Assembly: GCF_905203285.1 (NCBI RefSeq) | Contig: NZ_CAJKVK010000004.1 | Location: 1 to 56,053, forward strand | Source: an uncultured Succinatimonas sp. | GTDB taxonomy: Bacteria > Pseudomonadota > Gammaproteobacteria > Enterobacterales > Succinivibrionaceae | DNA: 56,053 nucleotides | Direction: 5' to 3' | Shown: positions 8,731 through 18,005 of the stretch, piece by piece | Layout: every line of letters starts with the position of its first letter | How positions within the stretch are numbered: position 1 is the stretch's first letter | Position numbers and translations under genes: made by a program | The notes under the pieces: generated by a model | What the model saw: only the letters and a program-made list of their open reading frames with translations | Database searches by the model: none | What the model was told of the DNA's origin: nothing

Positions 8731-9540
8731 CTAATTCTCATAATAAAGTTTAGTCGTTGTTTGTCCTTTAATTCCTTGAAATATGTTGAACACTTGCGCA
8801 TCTTTACTGCCGCGAGTGTATGACTGCAGCATTTGTTTGGTAAATTTTTTGCTGCGCTGGCGCATATCGGTAAGATTAGGGTAATTTTTGGCCGTATAGT
8901 CAGCAATAAGCTTCTTTTCATTAAAGCTTAAGGCATAGTCCTGAACTTTTTCTTTTACGGCTTTTAGATAACCGTAAACGTAAGCTTCGGTATTTTTGGC
9001 AACTTCCTTATTCTCTTGTTGTTTGATTGTGTTTTTGATCCAGGTGTAAACGGCACTTGGCGGCATATTGAATTCGTGTGCGTACTCTAGGAGTCTCTCT
9101 TCTGAAAATAAGGCAATTTTCTTTAATGAAATAGGAGAAAGCCTTAAGCGTTCTTTTTTTGCAAATTCTTTTTTAATCAGGGCTAGCTGACGGGAAAGCA
9201 AGGTAAAGGTGTAGCTTGCCACTTCAACGCGATCTTTTGCGCCGATAAAAACGATGCTGTTGATTTTACCGTTTTGCGTGCGGAAAAAATGATCAAGCCC
9301 AAAAGCGCTGCTTATGATGCCGCCTAACAGTCCCATTAGATGTTTGGCTCTAAGCGCGGGCAAAGCTAAAAGTTCAATTTCCGTAACTGAGCTTAAATTA
9401 ACGTCTTCAATACTGATGCTGTGCTCCTGCATGAGCTTTTGCGCACGCGACAGGGCAATGGCGGCTTCTGCTGGGTTAGAGCTTTGCGATAAGGCTAAGA
9501 ACTTTTTAATTCTTTCAAGGATGTTCTGTCTATCGCTCAT
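8731..9540 (-). CDS. DUF2786 domain-containing protein
   Basis: A 269-residue protein. The N-terminal 40 or so residues (ILERIKKFLALSQSSNPAEAAIALSRAQKLMQEHSI) fit DUF2786, a small helical domain found in phage and chromosomal proteins of unknown function. The rest is lysine-rich and partly helical, with FIGAKDRVEVASYTFTLL resembling the region that follows DUF2786 in phage-type members. It stands alone between two convergent terminators: the glucokinase gene upstream ends in its own terminator. No function can be assigned; nucleic-acid binding is a guess from charge only. Confidence 0.75.
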   Translation of the reverse strand: MSDRQNILERIKKFLALSQSSNPAEAAIALSRAQKLMQEHSISIEDVNLSSVTEIELLALPALRAKHLMGLLGGIISSAFGLDHFFRTQNGKINSIVFIGAKDRVEVASYTFTLLSRQLALIKKEFAKKERLRLSPISLKKIALFSEERLLEYAHEFNMPPSAVYTWIKNTIKQQENKEVAKNTEAYVYGYLKAVKEKVQDYALSFNEKKLIADYTAKNYPNLTDMRQRSKKFTKQMLQSYTRGSKDAQVFNIFQGIKGQTTTKLYYEN

Positions 9541-9565
9541 ACTTTTTACTTTTGGATTTAATAGC

Positions 9566-9597
9566 TTAAAAAAAGGAGCACACTTAGGTGCCCCTTT
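9566..9597 (-). terminator. Terminator after ppgK (minus strand)
   Basis: Read on the minus strand, GGGGCAC pairs with GTGCTCC, including one G-T wobble that would be an A-C mismatch on the plus strand, and is followed by seven T residues. It separates ppgK from the DUF2786 gene. Confidence 0.65.
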
Positions 9598-9614
9598 AAA
9601 AGCGGGTTAAAAAT

Positions 9615-10364
9615 TTAGTTTCCGGTAAGTCTTTCTTCGCCGTATAAAGCGGCACCGATAATTCCTGCAAGATTAAGTGTCTTTGCCGGAATCACTTCGG
9701 TTGTCAAATCAAAACGATCGGCGTACTTTTCAAATTTCTTTGAAGCTCCGCCGCCTAAGATGAAGACGTCAGGATGCATGACGAACTCAAGATGCTTTAG
9801 ATATTCATTAAAGCGATCTCCAAACTCTTTCCATTTGATGCCGGCTTTTTCACGGGCTGCGTCCGAGCAGTATTTTTCAGCACTGTCGCCGTGGAAAATG
9901 ACATGACCTAATTCCGAGTTGGGATAAAGTTTGCCGTTTAAGAAAATAGCCGAGCCGATTCCGGTACCGATAGTGAGCACGATGACAAGTTTGTCAAGGT
10001 ATTCTTTGCCTGCTCCGAAATGCATTTCTGCAATACCGGCAACGTCGGCATCATTGGCGACAAATACCGGCTGACCTAAAGTCTTTGAGAAGAGTTGTTC
10101 AACCGGAGTATTAATCCAACTCTTATCGATGTTGGCGGCTGTAAGCACCGTGCCTCTGATGACGCGGGCAGGGAAGCCGCAGGATACGGGACCGTCCCAC
10201 TTTATGGTTTCAACAAGCTCTTTTAGCGTATCGGCTATAGCTTCAGGAGTAGCGGGCTGTGGGGTTTTTATTCTGATCCTTTCCGTAAGCAAAGTACCGC
10301 TGTCGGTGTCGACGATAGCGCCTTTAATGCCGCTTCCGCCGATGTCTACGCCTAATATTTCCAT
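9615..10364 (-). CDS. ppgK: Polyphosphate glucokinase (ROK family)
   Basis: A 249-residue ROK-family kinase. LGVDIGGSGIKGAIVDT at the start is the phosphate-binding motif in the form seen in polyphosphate glucokinases. FVANDADVAGIAEMHFG carries the catalytic Asp, VLTIGTGIGSAIF is the second phosphate loop, and ELGHVIFHG is the glucose-binding segment. The cysteine-rich CXCGXXGC zinc motif typical of ROK repressors and NagK-like enzymes is absent, as in PPGK. It probably phosphorylates glucose using polyphosphate and/or ATP. PPGK is best known from actinobacteria and cyanobacteria, so its place among gammaproteobacterial genes is somewhat unusual. It is monocistronic: a terminator follows and the upstream gene is divergent. 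Confidence 0.8.
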   Translation of the reverse strand: MEILGVDIGGSGIKGAIVDTDSGTLLTERIRIKTPQPATPEAIADTLKELVETIKWDGPVSCGFPARVIRGTVLTAANIDKSWINTPVEQLFSKTLGQPVFVANDADVAGIAEMHFGAGKEYLDKLVIVLTIGTGIGSAIFLNGKLYPNSELGHVIFHGDSAEKYCSDAAREKAGIKWKEFGDRFNEYLKHLEFVMHPDVFILGGGASKKFEKYADRFDLTTEVIPAKTLNLAGIIGAALYGEERLTGN

Positions 10365-10572
10365 TATGCTTCCTTCATATAATTAAGGGATTGCATTTAC
10401 TTTTAAAAAGTAATCTAAGTGCAGAAAATATTAATATAAGCTTGGGCTTTTAAATTAATTTTTTCTCACAGTTTTACAATTTTTTACTCTGTTTTTGAGA
10501 TTGACTTGCAAAAGATAGAAAAATCAGTCCGGTTTTCTTTACAATTTAGACAAGCATAAGGCGGAGCTAGAT

Positions 10573-12084
10573 ATGTCTAATTTATCCCATTTAGTATTTA
10601 CGTCAGCGCAGATCCGCGCTATTGAAAAATCTCATGCCAAAGATCATGACGGACATTGCTTTGATTTAATGGAAGAGGCCGGAAAGAGCGTTTTTAACAA
10701 TATAAAGTCGCATTGTCCTTTATTTCATGACGTATGGGTGTTTGCAGGAAGCGGCAATAACGGCGGTGACGGATATATCGTCGCGGCTTTGCTTTTGGAT
10801 GCGGGCATCAGTCATCGTGTTTTTGCTTTAAATAAGCCGCACTCAGGCTCTGAGGCCGCAACGGCTTACGAGTATTTTTTATCTTTAGGCGGCAAGGTTG
10901 AGCATGATCTTCCCGATATTAATGAGGGACGACCTGATGTTATAGTCGACGCTCTTTTAGGTACCGGAATAAAAAGTGCGCCGCGTTCTCCTATTGATGA
11001 GTGGATTTTGTTTATTAACCGTACCAAGGCTTATACCGTGGCAGTTGACGTGCCATCGGGTGTAAATGCCGATACGGGAACGGTTGAAGGGGATTGCGTA
11101 AAAGCTGATTTGACCGTTTGCATGCTGGCGTTAAAACCCGGACTTTTAACCGGTGATGCCGTGGATTACACGGGAGAGGTTACCGTTGAGTCATTAGGTG
11201 TTGACGTGAGCGTATATCACGGCAAGCTTGCCGATCTTGATGAGGAAATTCATTTGCCTTTGCTGCGCCGCTCTTATGAAGACATCATAGATGATTTGCC
11301 GCATCGGGAAAAAACCGCTAATAAAGGAGACTGCGGCAAGGTTTTGATTATAGGCGGAGCCAAAGGAATGGGCGGGGCGGCTCGTATCTGCGCGCAGGGG
11401 GCGCTGCGTGCCGGGGCAGGCCTTGTCAAAGTCGCGACCGACAGCGTCAATATCAATGCGCTAAACGCAGGTCTGCCTGAGGCGATGACGGTTGATTTTA
11501 ACGATGAAGAGGCAATGGCCAAGGCTTTAGCCTGGGCTGACGTAATCGCTATCGGACCGGGTCTTTCACAAGATGACAAAGCCCGCAAACTGCTTGAGTC
11601 AGCTCTTTCTTTTGACGGTACCGTGGTTTTAGATGCCGACGCTTTAAACCTTATCGCGTCAGGAGATTTCTCTCTTTCTGATAAAATTATCATGACGCCG
11701 CATCCCGGAGAAGCTGCGCGTCTTTTAGGACTTACTCCTGATGAGGTCAATTACGATCGCATTAAATCCGCCGTGATGCTGCAAAGAAAATTCGGCGGTA
11801 TCGCTCTTTTAAAAGGAGCCGGCAGCGTGATTTGCGACGGCAAGAGGATTACTATCGTTCAGGAAGGATCCCCTTCTATGGCCTCAGGGGGTATGGGAGA
11901 TTTATTAACCGGCATTATCGCGGCTTTTTTAGGTCAGGATCTTACCCCTAAGCAAGCAACCGTTGCCGCGGCGTGCGTTCACGGCCGCGCAGGAGAGCTT
12001 TCCGGTCGTGACGGCGGAATTATCGGCACTTTGGCCACTGATTTAACTTCATATGTAAGAGCATTGGTAAATGGCAGAAACTGA
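10573..12084 (+). CDS. nnr: Bifunctional NAD(P)HX epimerase / NAD(P)HX dehydratase Nnr
   Basis: A 503-residue two-domain repair enzyme for hydrated NAD(P)H. The N-terminal YjeF-type epimerase (about 1-215) has FAGSGNNGGDGYIVA and VDVPSGVNADTG. The C-terminal ADP-dependent dehydratase (about 235-503) has GPGLSQDD, LDADALNLIA, MTPHPGEAARLLG and the nucleotide-binding SMASGGMGDLLTGIIA. RBS AAGGCGGAG precedes the ATG. It overlaps tsaE by 14 bases and heads a run that continues through amiB, mutL and miaA, as in E. coli. The 208-base gap upstream (10365-10572) shows no gene; it contains a TACAAT element about 30 bases before the start but no good -35. Confidence 0.95.
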   Translation: MSNLSHLVFTSAQIRAIEKSHAKDHDGHCFDLMEEAGKSVFNNIKSHCPLFHDVWVFAGSGNNGGDGYIVAALLLDAGISHRVFALNKPHSGSEAATAYEYFLSLGGKVEHDLPDINEGRPDVIVDALLGTGIKSAPRSPIDEWILFINRTKAYTVAVDVPSGVNADTGTVEGDCVKADLTVCMLALKPGLLTGDAVDYTGEVTVESLGVDVSVYHGKLADLDEEIHLPLLRRSYEDIIDDLPHREKTANKGDCGKVLIIGGAKGMGGAARICAQGALRAGAGLVKVATDSVNINALNAGLPEAMTVDFNDEEAMAKALAWADVIAIGPGLSQDDKARKLLESALSFDGTVVLDADALNLIASGDFSLSDKIIMTPHPGEAARLLGLTPDEVNYDRIKSAVMLQRKFGGIALLKGAGSVICDGKRITIVQEGSPSMASGGMGDLLTGIIAAFLGQDLTPKQATVAAACVHGRAGELSGRDGGIIGTLATDLTSYVRALVNGRN

Positions 12085-12574
12085 GTTTTCATTTAACATA
12101 AAAGATGAAGAGCACACTAAAAAATTAGGCGAGGTTTTGGCACGAGTGCTGCCTTCGTTCTCCCGTAGGGTCAAAAGAGCGGCCTGCGTCTTTTTAGAAG
12201 GCGATTTGGGCGCGGGAAAAACCACTTTATCCCGCGGCTTTATTCGTGCCTTAGGTTATGATGGTTTGGTAAAATCACCGACCTATACCTTGGTAGAGCC
12301 TTATCAAATCAAAGATTTGAATATTTTTCATTTTGATTTGTACCGACTTTTGGATCCGGAAGAACTTGAATTTATGGGAGTACGCGATTATTTTGCTAAA
12401 ATCGGAGTATGTCTTGTAGAATGGCCTGAAAAAGCTTGCGGATTATTGCCCGATCCTGACGTCAGCGTAACCTTGTCTTACGCGGACGGAAGTCGTAATG
12501 CCGTTATAAACGTAAAGGCACTTAATGAAGAAGAATTAAACGAACTTGAAAAACTGTTGCCGTGCTTAAAATAA
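12071..12574 (+). CDS. tsaE: tRNA t6A37 biosynthesis ATPase TsaE
   Basis: A 167-residue P-loop protein of the TsaBDE complex that makes threonylcarbamoyladenosine at position 37 of ANN-decoding tRNAs. Visible motifs are Walker A LEGDLGAGKTTLSRG (about 42-56), the family-specific SPTYTLVEPY, HFDLYRLLDPEELEFMG and VEWPEKA. Length is typical. It overlaps nnr upstream by 14 bases and the amiB start downstream by 13 bases, so the three genes are translationally coupled. Confidence 0.96.
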   Translation: MAETEFSFNIKDEEHTKKLGEVLARVLPSFSRRVKRAACVFLEGDLGAGKTTLSRGFIRALGYDGLVKSPTYTLVEPYQIKDLNIFHFDLYRLLDPEELEFMGVRDYFAKIGVCLVEWPEKACGLLPDPDVSVTLSYADGSRNAVINVKALNEEELNELEKLLPCLK

Positions 12575-14196
12575 TTAAATTTTTCTTAGTCGTCGCCTTA
12601 TGCGCGTTATCTGCCGTTTTTGGCAGTGCCGCGATGGCTGACAGCATTAACAATGTCCGGGCCTTTGCCAATGCGGATAAGACTCGCGTGGTCTTTGATC
12701 TTGACTATAACGCCCGTTTTTCGACGGCGTTAAATGACGGCGGCAAAACTTTTGTTATTCGCATCAATAAAGTAAGCAATCCGGTTTCAAGCCCGCTAAG
12801 TTTTAGCGTGCAGGCAAACAGCGTGATAAGAAAAGTACTGCGCAATATTCAGAAAAATGATGTGCGCTATATTTTCACGCTTGAAAATTCAGGAACGCCC
12901 AATGTTTTCATGCTCGCGCCTCAGGACGGACATTCTTACCGTCTCGTGGCCGATTTCCCGCATTTAAAGAAAACCGCAGCGACCTCAAATGAAATCAGGG
13001 TTATATCTCAAGAAAGCGCACAGGATTTAAAAGGTAAAAATCGCGGCGCGGGCGCTTACGTGGCGCAGGTCGTAACTCCCGACAAGGCTGACAGCGCTGA
13101 AGATGCTTTTCTTAATAAAATGGGTAAAGTGGGCGATGACGGTATCAGAACCTTAACTCCTGCCGATGTGCAGGCTTATGAGAAGATGCTTGAGGAACTG
13201 CGCGAGCAGTACGCAAAAACTCCGGTTATTGAGGATAACAGCCCTGAAGAAGCGGTGCCCGAGACTAAGGCCCCGCCTCCTCCTAAGGTTATTATGTCAG
13301 ATCCTGATCCGTTTATCATCGCGGTGGATGCAGGCCACGGCGGTAAGGATCCCGGTGCTATCGGCAAACGCGGCGTGCGTGAGAAAAACGTTACTTTGGC
13401 AATTGCCCGCGAACTTGCCCGCTATATCAATTCCGATAAACAGTTCCGTGCGCGGCTTATCCGCTCTAAAGACGTGTTTGTCGATTTAAATCGCCGCTCG
13501 GAAATTGCAAGACGGTATAAAGCCGATATCTTGATTTCGATTCATGCCGATTCGGTGGCATCAGGCTCATCGGCCCGCGGAGCATCGGTGTGGGTATTGT
13601 CAAATAATCGCGCCAAGCGGGAGAATCGTAAACTGTTAAAGGACAGCGGTAAGTCTTCACGTCTTTTAGGCGGCGCGGGAGAAGTGATTTCCGATCGCGA
13701 CCAAAACCCGTATCTTGCGGCGACTATTTTGGATATGACCTCGGATAACGCGCGCTCTGACGGCTATATGCTTGGTGAGGAAATCTTAAAGAAATTAGGC
13801 GGCTTTACGCGTCTTCACAACCGTAAGCCGATTCACGCCTCACTTGCGGTTTTAAAATCGCCGGATATTCCGTCGCTTTTGATTGAAACGGGATTTTTAT
13901 CCAATCGCTATGAAGAAATCCAGTTAAATCAGCCTAACTATCAAAAACAGATTGCTTACCGCATTTATCAGGGCATCAAAACTTATTACGCCAAATATCC
14001 GGCACAGCGCTTTAAGTCGCGCCAGGAATCGGCATTAAGAGCCAGTTTGCCCGAGCGTGACCACGTCGTGCAAAAAGGTGAGTATCTTACTAAAATCGCC
14101 CGTCATTACGGAGTGTCGGTAAGCGCTATCCGTCAGCGCAATAATTTAAAGAGCGACACTTTGAAAGTAGGGCAGCTTTTAATTATTCCGAAATAA
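12562..14196 (+). CDS. amiB: N-acetylmuramoyl-L-alanine amidase (AmiB/AmiC type) with LysM domain
   Basis: A 544-residue periplasmic amidase that cleaves septal peptidoglycan. It starts at GTG inside the tsaE end. Residues 1-26 form a signal peptide ending AMA. An AMIN domain follows (about 28-125), then a linker with proline-rich PPPPK near 237-241. The zinc-dependent Amidase_3 domain starts at IAVDAGHGGKDPGA; VREKNVTLAIA and ILISIHAD supply further ligands and SLLIETGFLSN carries the catalytic glutamate. One C-terminal LysM repeat (about 500-544; VVQKGEYLTKIARHYGVS) binds glycan. E. coli AmiB has no LysM, but many gammaproteobacterial AmiB proteins end in one or two. Position between tsaE and mutL supports AmiB. 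Confidence 0.94.
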   Translation: MLKIIKFFLVVALCALSAVFGSAAMADSINNVRAFANADKTRVVFDLDYNARFSTALNDGGKTFVIRINKVSNPVSSPLSFSVQANSVIRKVLRNIQKNDVRYIFTLENSGTPNVFMLAPQDGHSYRLVADFPHLKKTAATSNEIRVISQESAQDLKGKNRGAGAYVAQVVTPDKADSAEDAFLNKMGKVGDDGIRTLTPADVQAYEKMLEELREQYAKTPVIEDNSPEEAVPETKAPPPPKVIMSDPDPFIIAVDAGHGGKDPGAIGKRGVREKNVTLAIARELARYINSDKQFRARLIRSKDVFVDLNRRSEIARRYKADILISIHADSVASGSSARGASVWVLSNNRAKRENRKLLKDSGKSSRLLGGAGEVISDRDQNPYLAATILDMTSDNARSDGYMLGEEILKKLGGFTRLHNRKPIHASLAVLKSPDIPSLLIETGFLSNRYEEIQLNQPNYQKQIAYRIYQGIKTYYAKYPAQRFKSRQESALRASLPERDHVVQKGEYLTKIARHYGVSVSAIRQRNNLKSDTLKVGQLLIIPK

Positions 14197-14198
14197 TC

Positions 14199-16142
14199 AT
14201 GCCGATTCGCCGTTTATCCGTACAGCTTGCCAATCAAATCGCAGCAGGTGAAGTGGTCGAAAGACCCTCTTCCGTCGTGAAGGAATTGCTTGAAAACGCA
14301 GTTGACGCCAAAGCTACCAAGATTGTCTGCGATTTGAAAAACTCAGGCAAAAGTCTTATCAGGGTAAGGGATAACGGACAGGGTATTTCGCATGAGGAAT
14401 TACCGCTCGCGCTTGCGCCGCACGCTACCTCAAAAATCGCGACGCTTGAGGATCTTGAAGCGATTTTAACTTTGGGCTTTCGCGGTGAGGCTTTAGCTTC
14501 GATTGCCGCGGTATCAAAGCTTACCTTAACTTCTCGTACTAAAGATGAAGATCATGCCTATAGTGTTGAGGTCGAAGGTCCGCAGCAAAACCCTGAAATT
14601 AATCCTGCCGCCCATCCCGTCGGCACGTCGGTTGAGGTTTGCGAGCTGTTTTTCAATACCCCGGCAAGAAGGCGCTTTTTACGCTCCGACCGTACCGAAT
14701 TCATGCACATCCGTGAAATTTTCGTGCGCACGGCATTGGCAAATCCTGATATTGATTTTGAACTTAATCTTGACGGAAAAAATGTAATTAACGTTAAGGC
14801 GGTAATGGGGGATGAAAAAAAGCGCTTGGTCAGGCTTTCAAAGCTTGCCGGCAGTGATTTTAATCGCAGCGGCATCTTTGTTAAAGGCGAAGATCCTTGC
14901 CTGAACGTAAACGGAGTGCTCTTGCCGCCTTCTTCCGTTGAAGAAAGCGCGGTTGAAAATATCTTTTTGTTTTTAAACGGCAGACCGATTGCCGATAAAG
15001 TGCTGACTCATGCATTAAAGCAGGCGTATTCGGAAGTCGCGGGAAGACCATGTCCCGTGCGCTGCGTTTTATATTTAACCTGCGATCCGCATGAGGTGGA
15101 TATCAACGTTCATCCGCGCAAAGACGAAGTGCGTTTTCATGAAGCAAGACTCGTGCATGACGTGCTGCTTGAGACGGTGGTAAATTCTCTTAGAAAAGCT
15201 CTTCGTGATACTGATGATTTATTAAAAGAAGATGCGGAAAATGAAAAAACTTTACTTGAAGATAAAACGCACAGTGATGAAGACAATTCTTTAAATCAAT
15301 TTTTAAAAGATATTAAAAGCGTCCCTTCATTAAAATCCGGATCTTCTTATAAAAGCGGCGGTTCTGACCAAAGCTCTTTTGTCACGAGTAATCACGATTC
15401 TTTATCTTCTACAGCAAATCGCGGCGGCATCAATTACAGTCCGCACTATATTCAAATGCCTTCAAGCAAAGACGGTGTTAAAGAAAACCTGCGCCGTTAT
15501 GATTATCAAATCGCAGCAGACAATGCCAGAAGCCGCGCCGGAATTTATGATGTCAAGCGAGTTGATTTAACCTCGCCAAAAGCGGCGAAGCTTCTTTCTT
15601 TGCCGGCACCTGATGTGCTCTTTATCATGCAGGAAAACCGCTATTTCTTAGTCAAAGCGTCAGTTTTAAACCGTGAGCTTGTCTCCCGCGACTATATGGC
15701 AAAGGTAAAACTCGGTACGGTTGAGGTGTACGCTTTGTCCATGCCTTTTGTGTTAAAGGCGCAAAAGCCGCTTATAAATGCAATTAAAGCCTGTCCCGAG
15801 GCGTTAGCGCGAGCCGGATTTACCTTAAATCTTAAAAAAGAAAGTATTGAGTTTTTAAAAATACCCGTACTTTTGCAAGGCGTTGACCTGGCGGGAATTT
15901 TGGTTAAAGCTCTGCCCCTTGCCGCTGCTTCGGCTAAAAATTTAAGCATGGGTATTTGTCCCAAGCAGCTTGCCGATATGTTTGCCGCGGCGAAAAAAAG
16001 CGTGGTTTATTATAAGGATGAGGCTCAATTGCTTGTGGATAAGATTTCCGATCCGGAAATTTTGGAAAGTTTAGGTTCTGACGCGTTTGAGCTTAATATC
16101 GCCCGCTGGGCACGGGAACTTGGAGGCGCCGGAAATGCCTGA
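14199..16142 (+). CDS. mutL: DNA mismatch repair protein MutL
   Basis: A 647-residue GHKL ATPase linking MutS to MutH or UvrD. The N-terminal ATPase motifs are clear: QIAAGEVVERPSSVVKELLENAVDA (E and N of motif I), RDNGQGI, HATSKI and TLGFRGEAL. A hydrophilic linker of about 100 residues with Ser/Gly-rich stretches (around 330-430) separates it from the C-terminal dimerisation domain. The C-terminal domain lacks the DQHAxxER endonuclease motif, as in MutL of methyl-directed systems. It starts 2 bases after amiB and its last codons overlap the miaA start. Confidence 0.96.
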   Translation: MPIRRLSVQLANQIAAGEVVERPSSVVKELLENAVDAKATKIVCDLKNSGKSLIRVRDNGQGISHEELPLALAPHATSKIATLEDLEAILTLGFRGEALASIAAVSKLTLTSRTKDEDHAYSVEVEGPQQNPEINPAAHPVGTSVEVCELFFNTPARRRFLRSDRTEFMHIREIFVRTALANPDIDFELNLDGKNVINVKAVMGDEKKRLVRLSKLAGSDFNRSGIFVKGEDPCLNVNGVLLPPSSVEESAVENIFLFLNGRPIADKVLTHALKQAYSEVAGRPCPVRCVLYLTCDPHEVDINVHPRKDEVRFHEARLVHDVLLETVVNSLRKALRDTDDLLKEDAENEKTLLEDKTHSDEDNSLNQFLKDIKSVPSLKSGSSYKSGGSDQSSFVTSNHDSLSSTANRGGINYSPHYIQMPSSKDGVKENLRRYDYQIAADNARSRAGIYDVKRVDLTSPKAAKLLSLPAPDVLFIMQENRYFLVKASVLNRELVSRDYMAKVKLGTVEVYALSMPFVLKAQKPLINAIKACPEALARAGFTLNLKKESIEFLKIPVLLQGVDLAGILVKALPLAAASAKNLSMGICPKQLADMFAAAKKSVVYYKDEAQLLVDKISDPEILESLGSDAFELNIARWARELGGAGNA

Positions 16143-17076
16143 TTTTGATTCCTTGGTGATTTTAGGACCTACGGCCTCAGGGAAAAGTGCCCTGGCCCTT
16201 GAGGTTGCAAAGCATGTTAAAAGTGAAATCATAAGTCTTGATTCAGCTCTTGTTTATAAAGAGATGGATATAGGAACGGCCAAGCCCACTAAAGAAGAGC
16301 TGTCTTTAGTGCCTCATCATTTAATCAGCATTATCGATCCTAAAGAAAGCTACAGCGCGGCGCAGTTTAGAACGGATTGCATAAGCCTTGTCGGCAAGAT
16401 AAAAGAACGCGGCAATCTGCCTATAATCTGCGGCGGTACCATGATGTACTATAAAGCATTGGTCGAGGGCTTATCCTCTTTGCCTGAAACCGATCCTTTA
16501 GTTCGTGAAAAAGTGGCAAAGGAAGCTGAAGTTCACGGCTGGCCTTATATGCACGCAAAGCTTGAGACTGTCGATCCTCTTTTATATGCAAAGCTTGCGC
16601 CTAATGATAAGCAGCGTATTTCCCGCGCGCTTGAGGTTTACGAGATGACGGGAAAAGCTTTAAGTTCTTTTTATGAAGCCAAAAAAGATGCCTGTCCTTT
16701 TTCTTTATGTGAGTTCGTGATTTTGCCCGATAACGATCGTAAAGCGCTGCGTGACGGCATAAGGGTAAGATTTGAAAAGATGCTTGAGTTAGGTCTTATC
16801 GATGAGGTTAAAAAACTAAAAGAAAGAGGGGATTTATCCCTTGAGATGCCGTCAATGCGCTCTGTGGGCTATCGTCAGGTCTGGGAATATCTTGACGGCG
16901 TTTATGACTATGACACGATGATTGAAAAAGCGGTGATAGCCACTGCGCGACTTGCAAAGCATCAGATGACCTGGCTGCGCGGGGGACTTAAAAGTGAAAA
17001 CCGCACCGTTCTTGACTATAAAGATCCTAATAACCTGCAGAAAATCCTTAATAAGCTTTGTAATTTACAGGACTAG
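16135..17076 (+). CDS. miaA: tRNA dimethylallyltransferase MiaA
   Basis: MiaA adds a dimethylallyl group to A37 of UNN-decoding tRNAs. Walker A-like GPTASGKSALALE is near the start, then LDSALVYKEMDIGTAKP, HHLISIIDP, YSAAQFR, PIICGGTMMYYKAL and the C-terminal PSMRSVGYRQVWEYL. I place the start at the ATG at 16135: TTGGAGG lies 9 bases upstream, it overlaps the mutL stop, and the 313-residue product matches E. coli length. An upstream in-frame start at 16087 would add 16 residues that are only a shadow of mutL. In E. coli hfq follows at once; here 662 bases intervene. Confidence 0.96.
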   Translation: MPDFDSLVILGPTASGKSALALEVAKHVKSEIISLDSALVYKEMDIGTAKPTKEELSLVPHHLISIIDPKESYSAAQFRTDCISLVGKIKERGNLPIICGGTMMYYKALVEGLSSLPETDPLVREKVAKEAEVHGWPYMHAKLETVDPLLYAKLAPNDKQRISRALEVYEMTGKALSSFYEAKKDACPFSLCEFVILPDNDRKALRDGIRVRFEKMLELGLIDEVKKLKERGDLSLEMPSMRSVGYRQVWEYLDGVYDYDTMIEKAVIATARLAKHQMTWLRGGLKSENRTVLDYKDPNNLQKILNKLCNLQD

Positions 17077-17738
17077 ACCAAGGCTTTCTCTTAATAAACA
17101 ACAGCAAAATAGTCAGAAAATTTAAATTACAGGCTTTGGTTTTTAAACTAAAAGTCTGTAAGTTTCTGCTTTACTATCAGGGCAAATCACATATTTATGT
17201 ATAAAAGTGTGAAAATTAACACGAAATTATTAATAAAAATGTGAAAGACGGGGTATGAAACGATTTGTTTTGCAAAAATCGTTTCAATGAAAAGCTTCTT
17301 TTTATCGTAATTCTTTAATTTTCAAAGGAGTTCGGCAGTCTTTACTTGCCTGCTAGGCGGTTTCCCGCTATCGATCTTAGTGTATTTAATATTTCTTTGT
17401 TTATGGCTGATAAGACCGATAAGTTAATAGGTCTTGCGCTTGCAAAACAGTAAAACCGTGTCGGAAGCAAGCGTAAAGCTACACATTTAGTTTTTAAAAC
17501 GTAAGCTTTAATTAATATGAACAAAGTTTAAAAAATTTGATATTGGTAAATTTTTTAATAAAAAAGTGCCTTTTTTTACTCACATTAGGCAAGCTTTTTA
17601 TTAAAATTTAGCGGCTCATCACTACTATTTACTTAATTTAGTTGTAGTTTTGTACAAAAGGCGTAAAAGCGACTGTAAAAAGTTGTTTATCGTCTATTAT
17701 TTAATAATGATTAATAAGCCAATAATAACGGGATAAAT
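17077..17738 (+). other. Long miaA-hfq intergenic region with three hairpins
   Basis: I see no convincing gene in these 662 AT-rich bases; a 60-codon minus-strand frame at 17342-17524 lacks any motif. Three inverted repeats stand out. At 17127-17161 a stem of about 15 pairs with one bulge is formed by TTACAGGCTTT and AAAGTCTGTAA plus inner pairs. At 17257-17285 GAAACGATTT pairs with AAATCGTTTC. At 17556-17603 an A/T stem holds TGCCT and AGGCA and is followed by TTTTTATT. The last may end anything transcribed from miaA. The region could house a small RNA or hfq control sequences. Confidence 0.5.
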
Positions 17739-17993
17739 ATGGCAAAAGTACAATCTCTTCAAGATCCGTTTTTAAATACTTTAAGAAAAGAGAGGATCTT
17801 GGTTTCAATATATTTGGTCAACGGCATTAAGCTTCAAGGTCAGATTGAGTCATTTGATCAATTCGTGGTTCTCTTAAAGAATCAGGTAAGCCAGATGGTT
17901 TACAAGCATGCCATTTCTACTATCGTTCCGGCTCGTGCTGTAAATATGCAGGCAGGACAGCAAGATCAGGCGGCAGAAGAGGTTCCGTCCTAA
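17739..17993 (+). CDS. hfq: RNA chaperone Hfq
   Basis: An 84-residue Sm-like RNA chaperone forming hexamers that match small RNAs to mRNAs. QDPFLNTLRKERILVSIYLVNGIKLQGQIESFDQFVVLL is the Sm1 motif with proximal-face Q8 and F42-type residues, and YKHAISTIVPAR is the Sm2 motif with the YKHA residues. The tail after residue 68 is short (about 16 residues) and ends in EEVPS, much shorter than in E. coli (102 residues). The gene stands alone, with hairpins on both sides, instead of between miaA and hflX. Confidence 0.98.
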   Translation: MAKVQSLQDPFLNTLRKERILVSIYLVNGIKLQGQIESFDQFVVLLKNQVSQMVYKHAISTIVPARAVNMQAGQQDQAAEEVPS

Positions 17994-18005
17994 TTAATTA
18001 ACGAT

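Noticed and set aside
10365..10572. TTGACT near 10501 as a -35 for nnr
   Set aside because: It is 33 bases from the TACAAT element, far beyond a workable spacer.
17342..17524. 60-codon minus-strand frame in the miaA-hfq gap
   Set aside because: No ribosome binding site, no recognisable motif and biased, unlikely composition; it overlaps AT-rich intergenic DNA.
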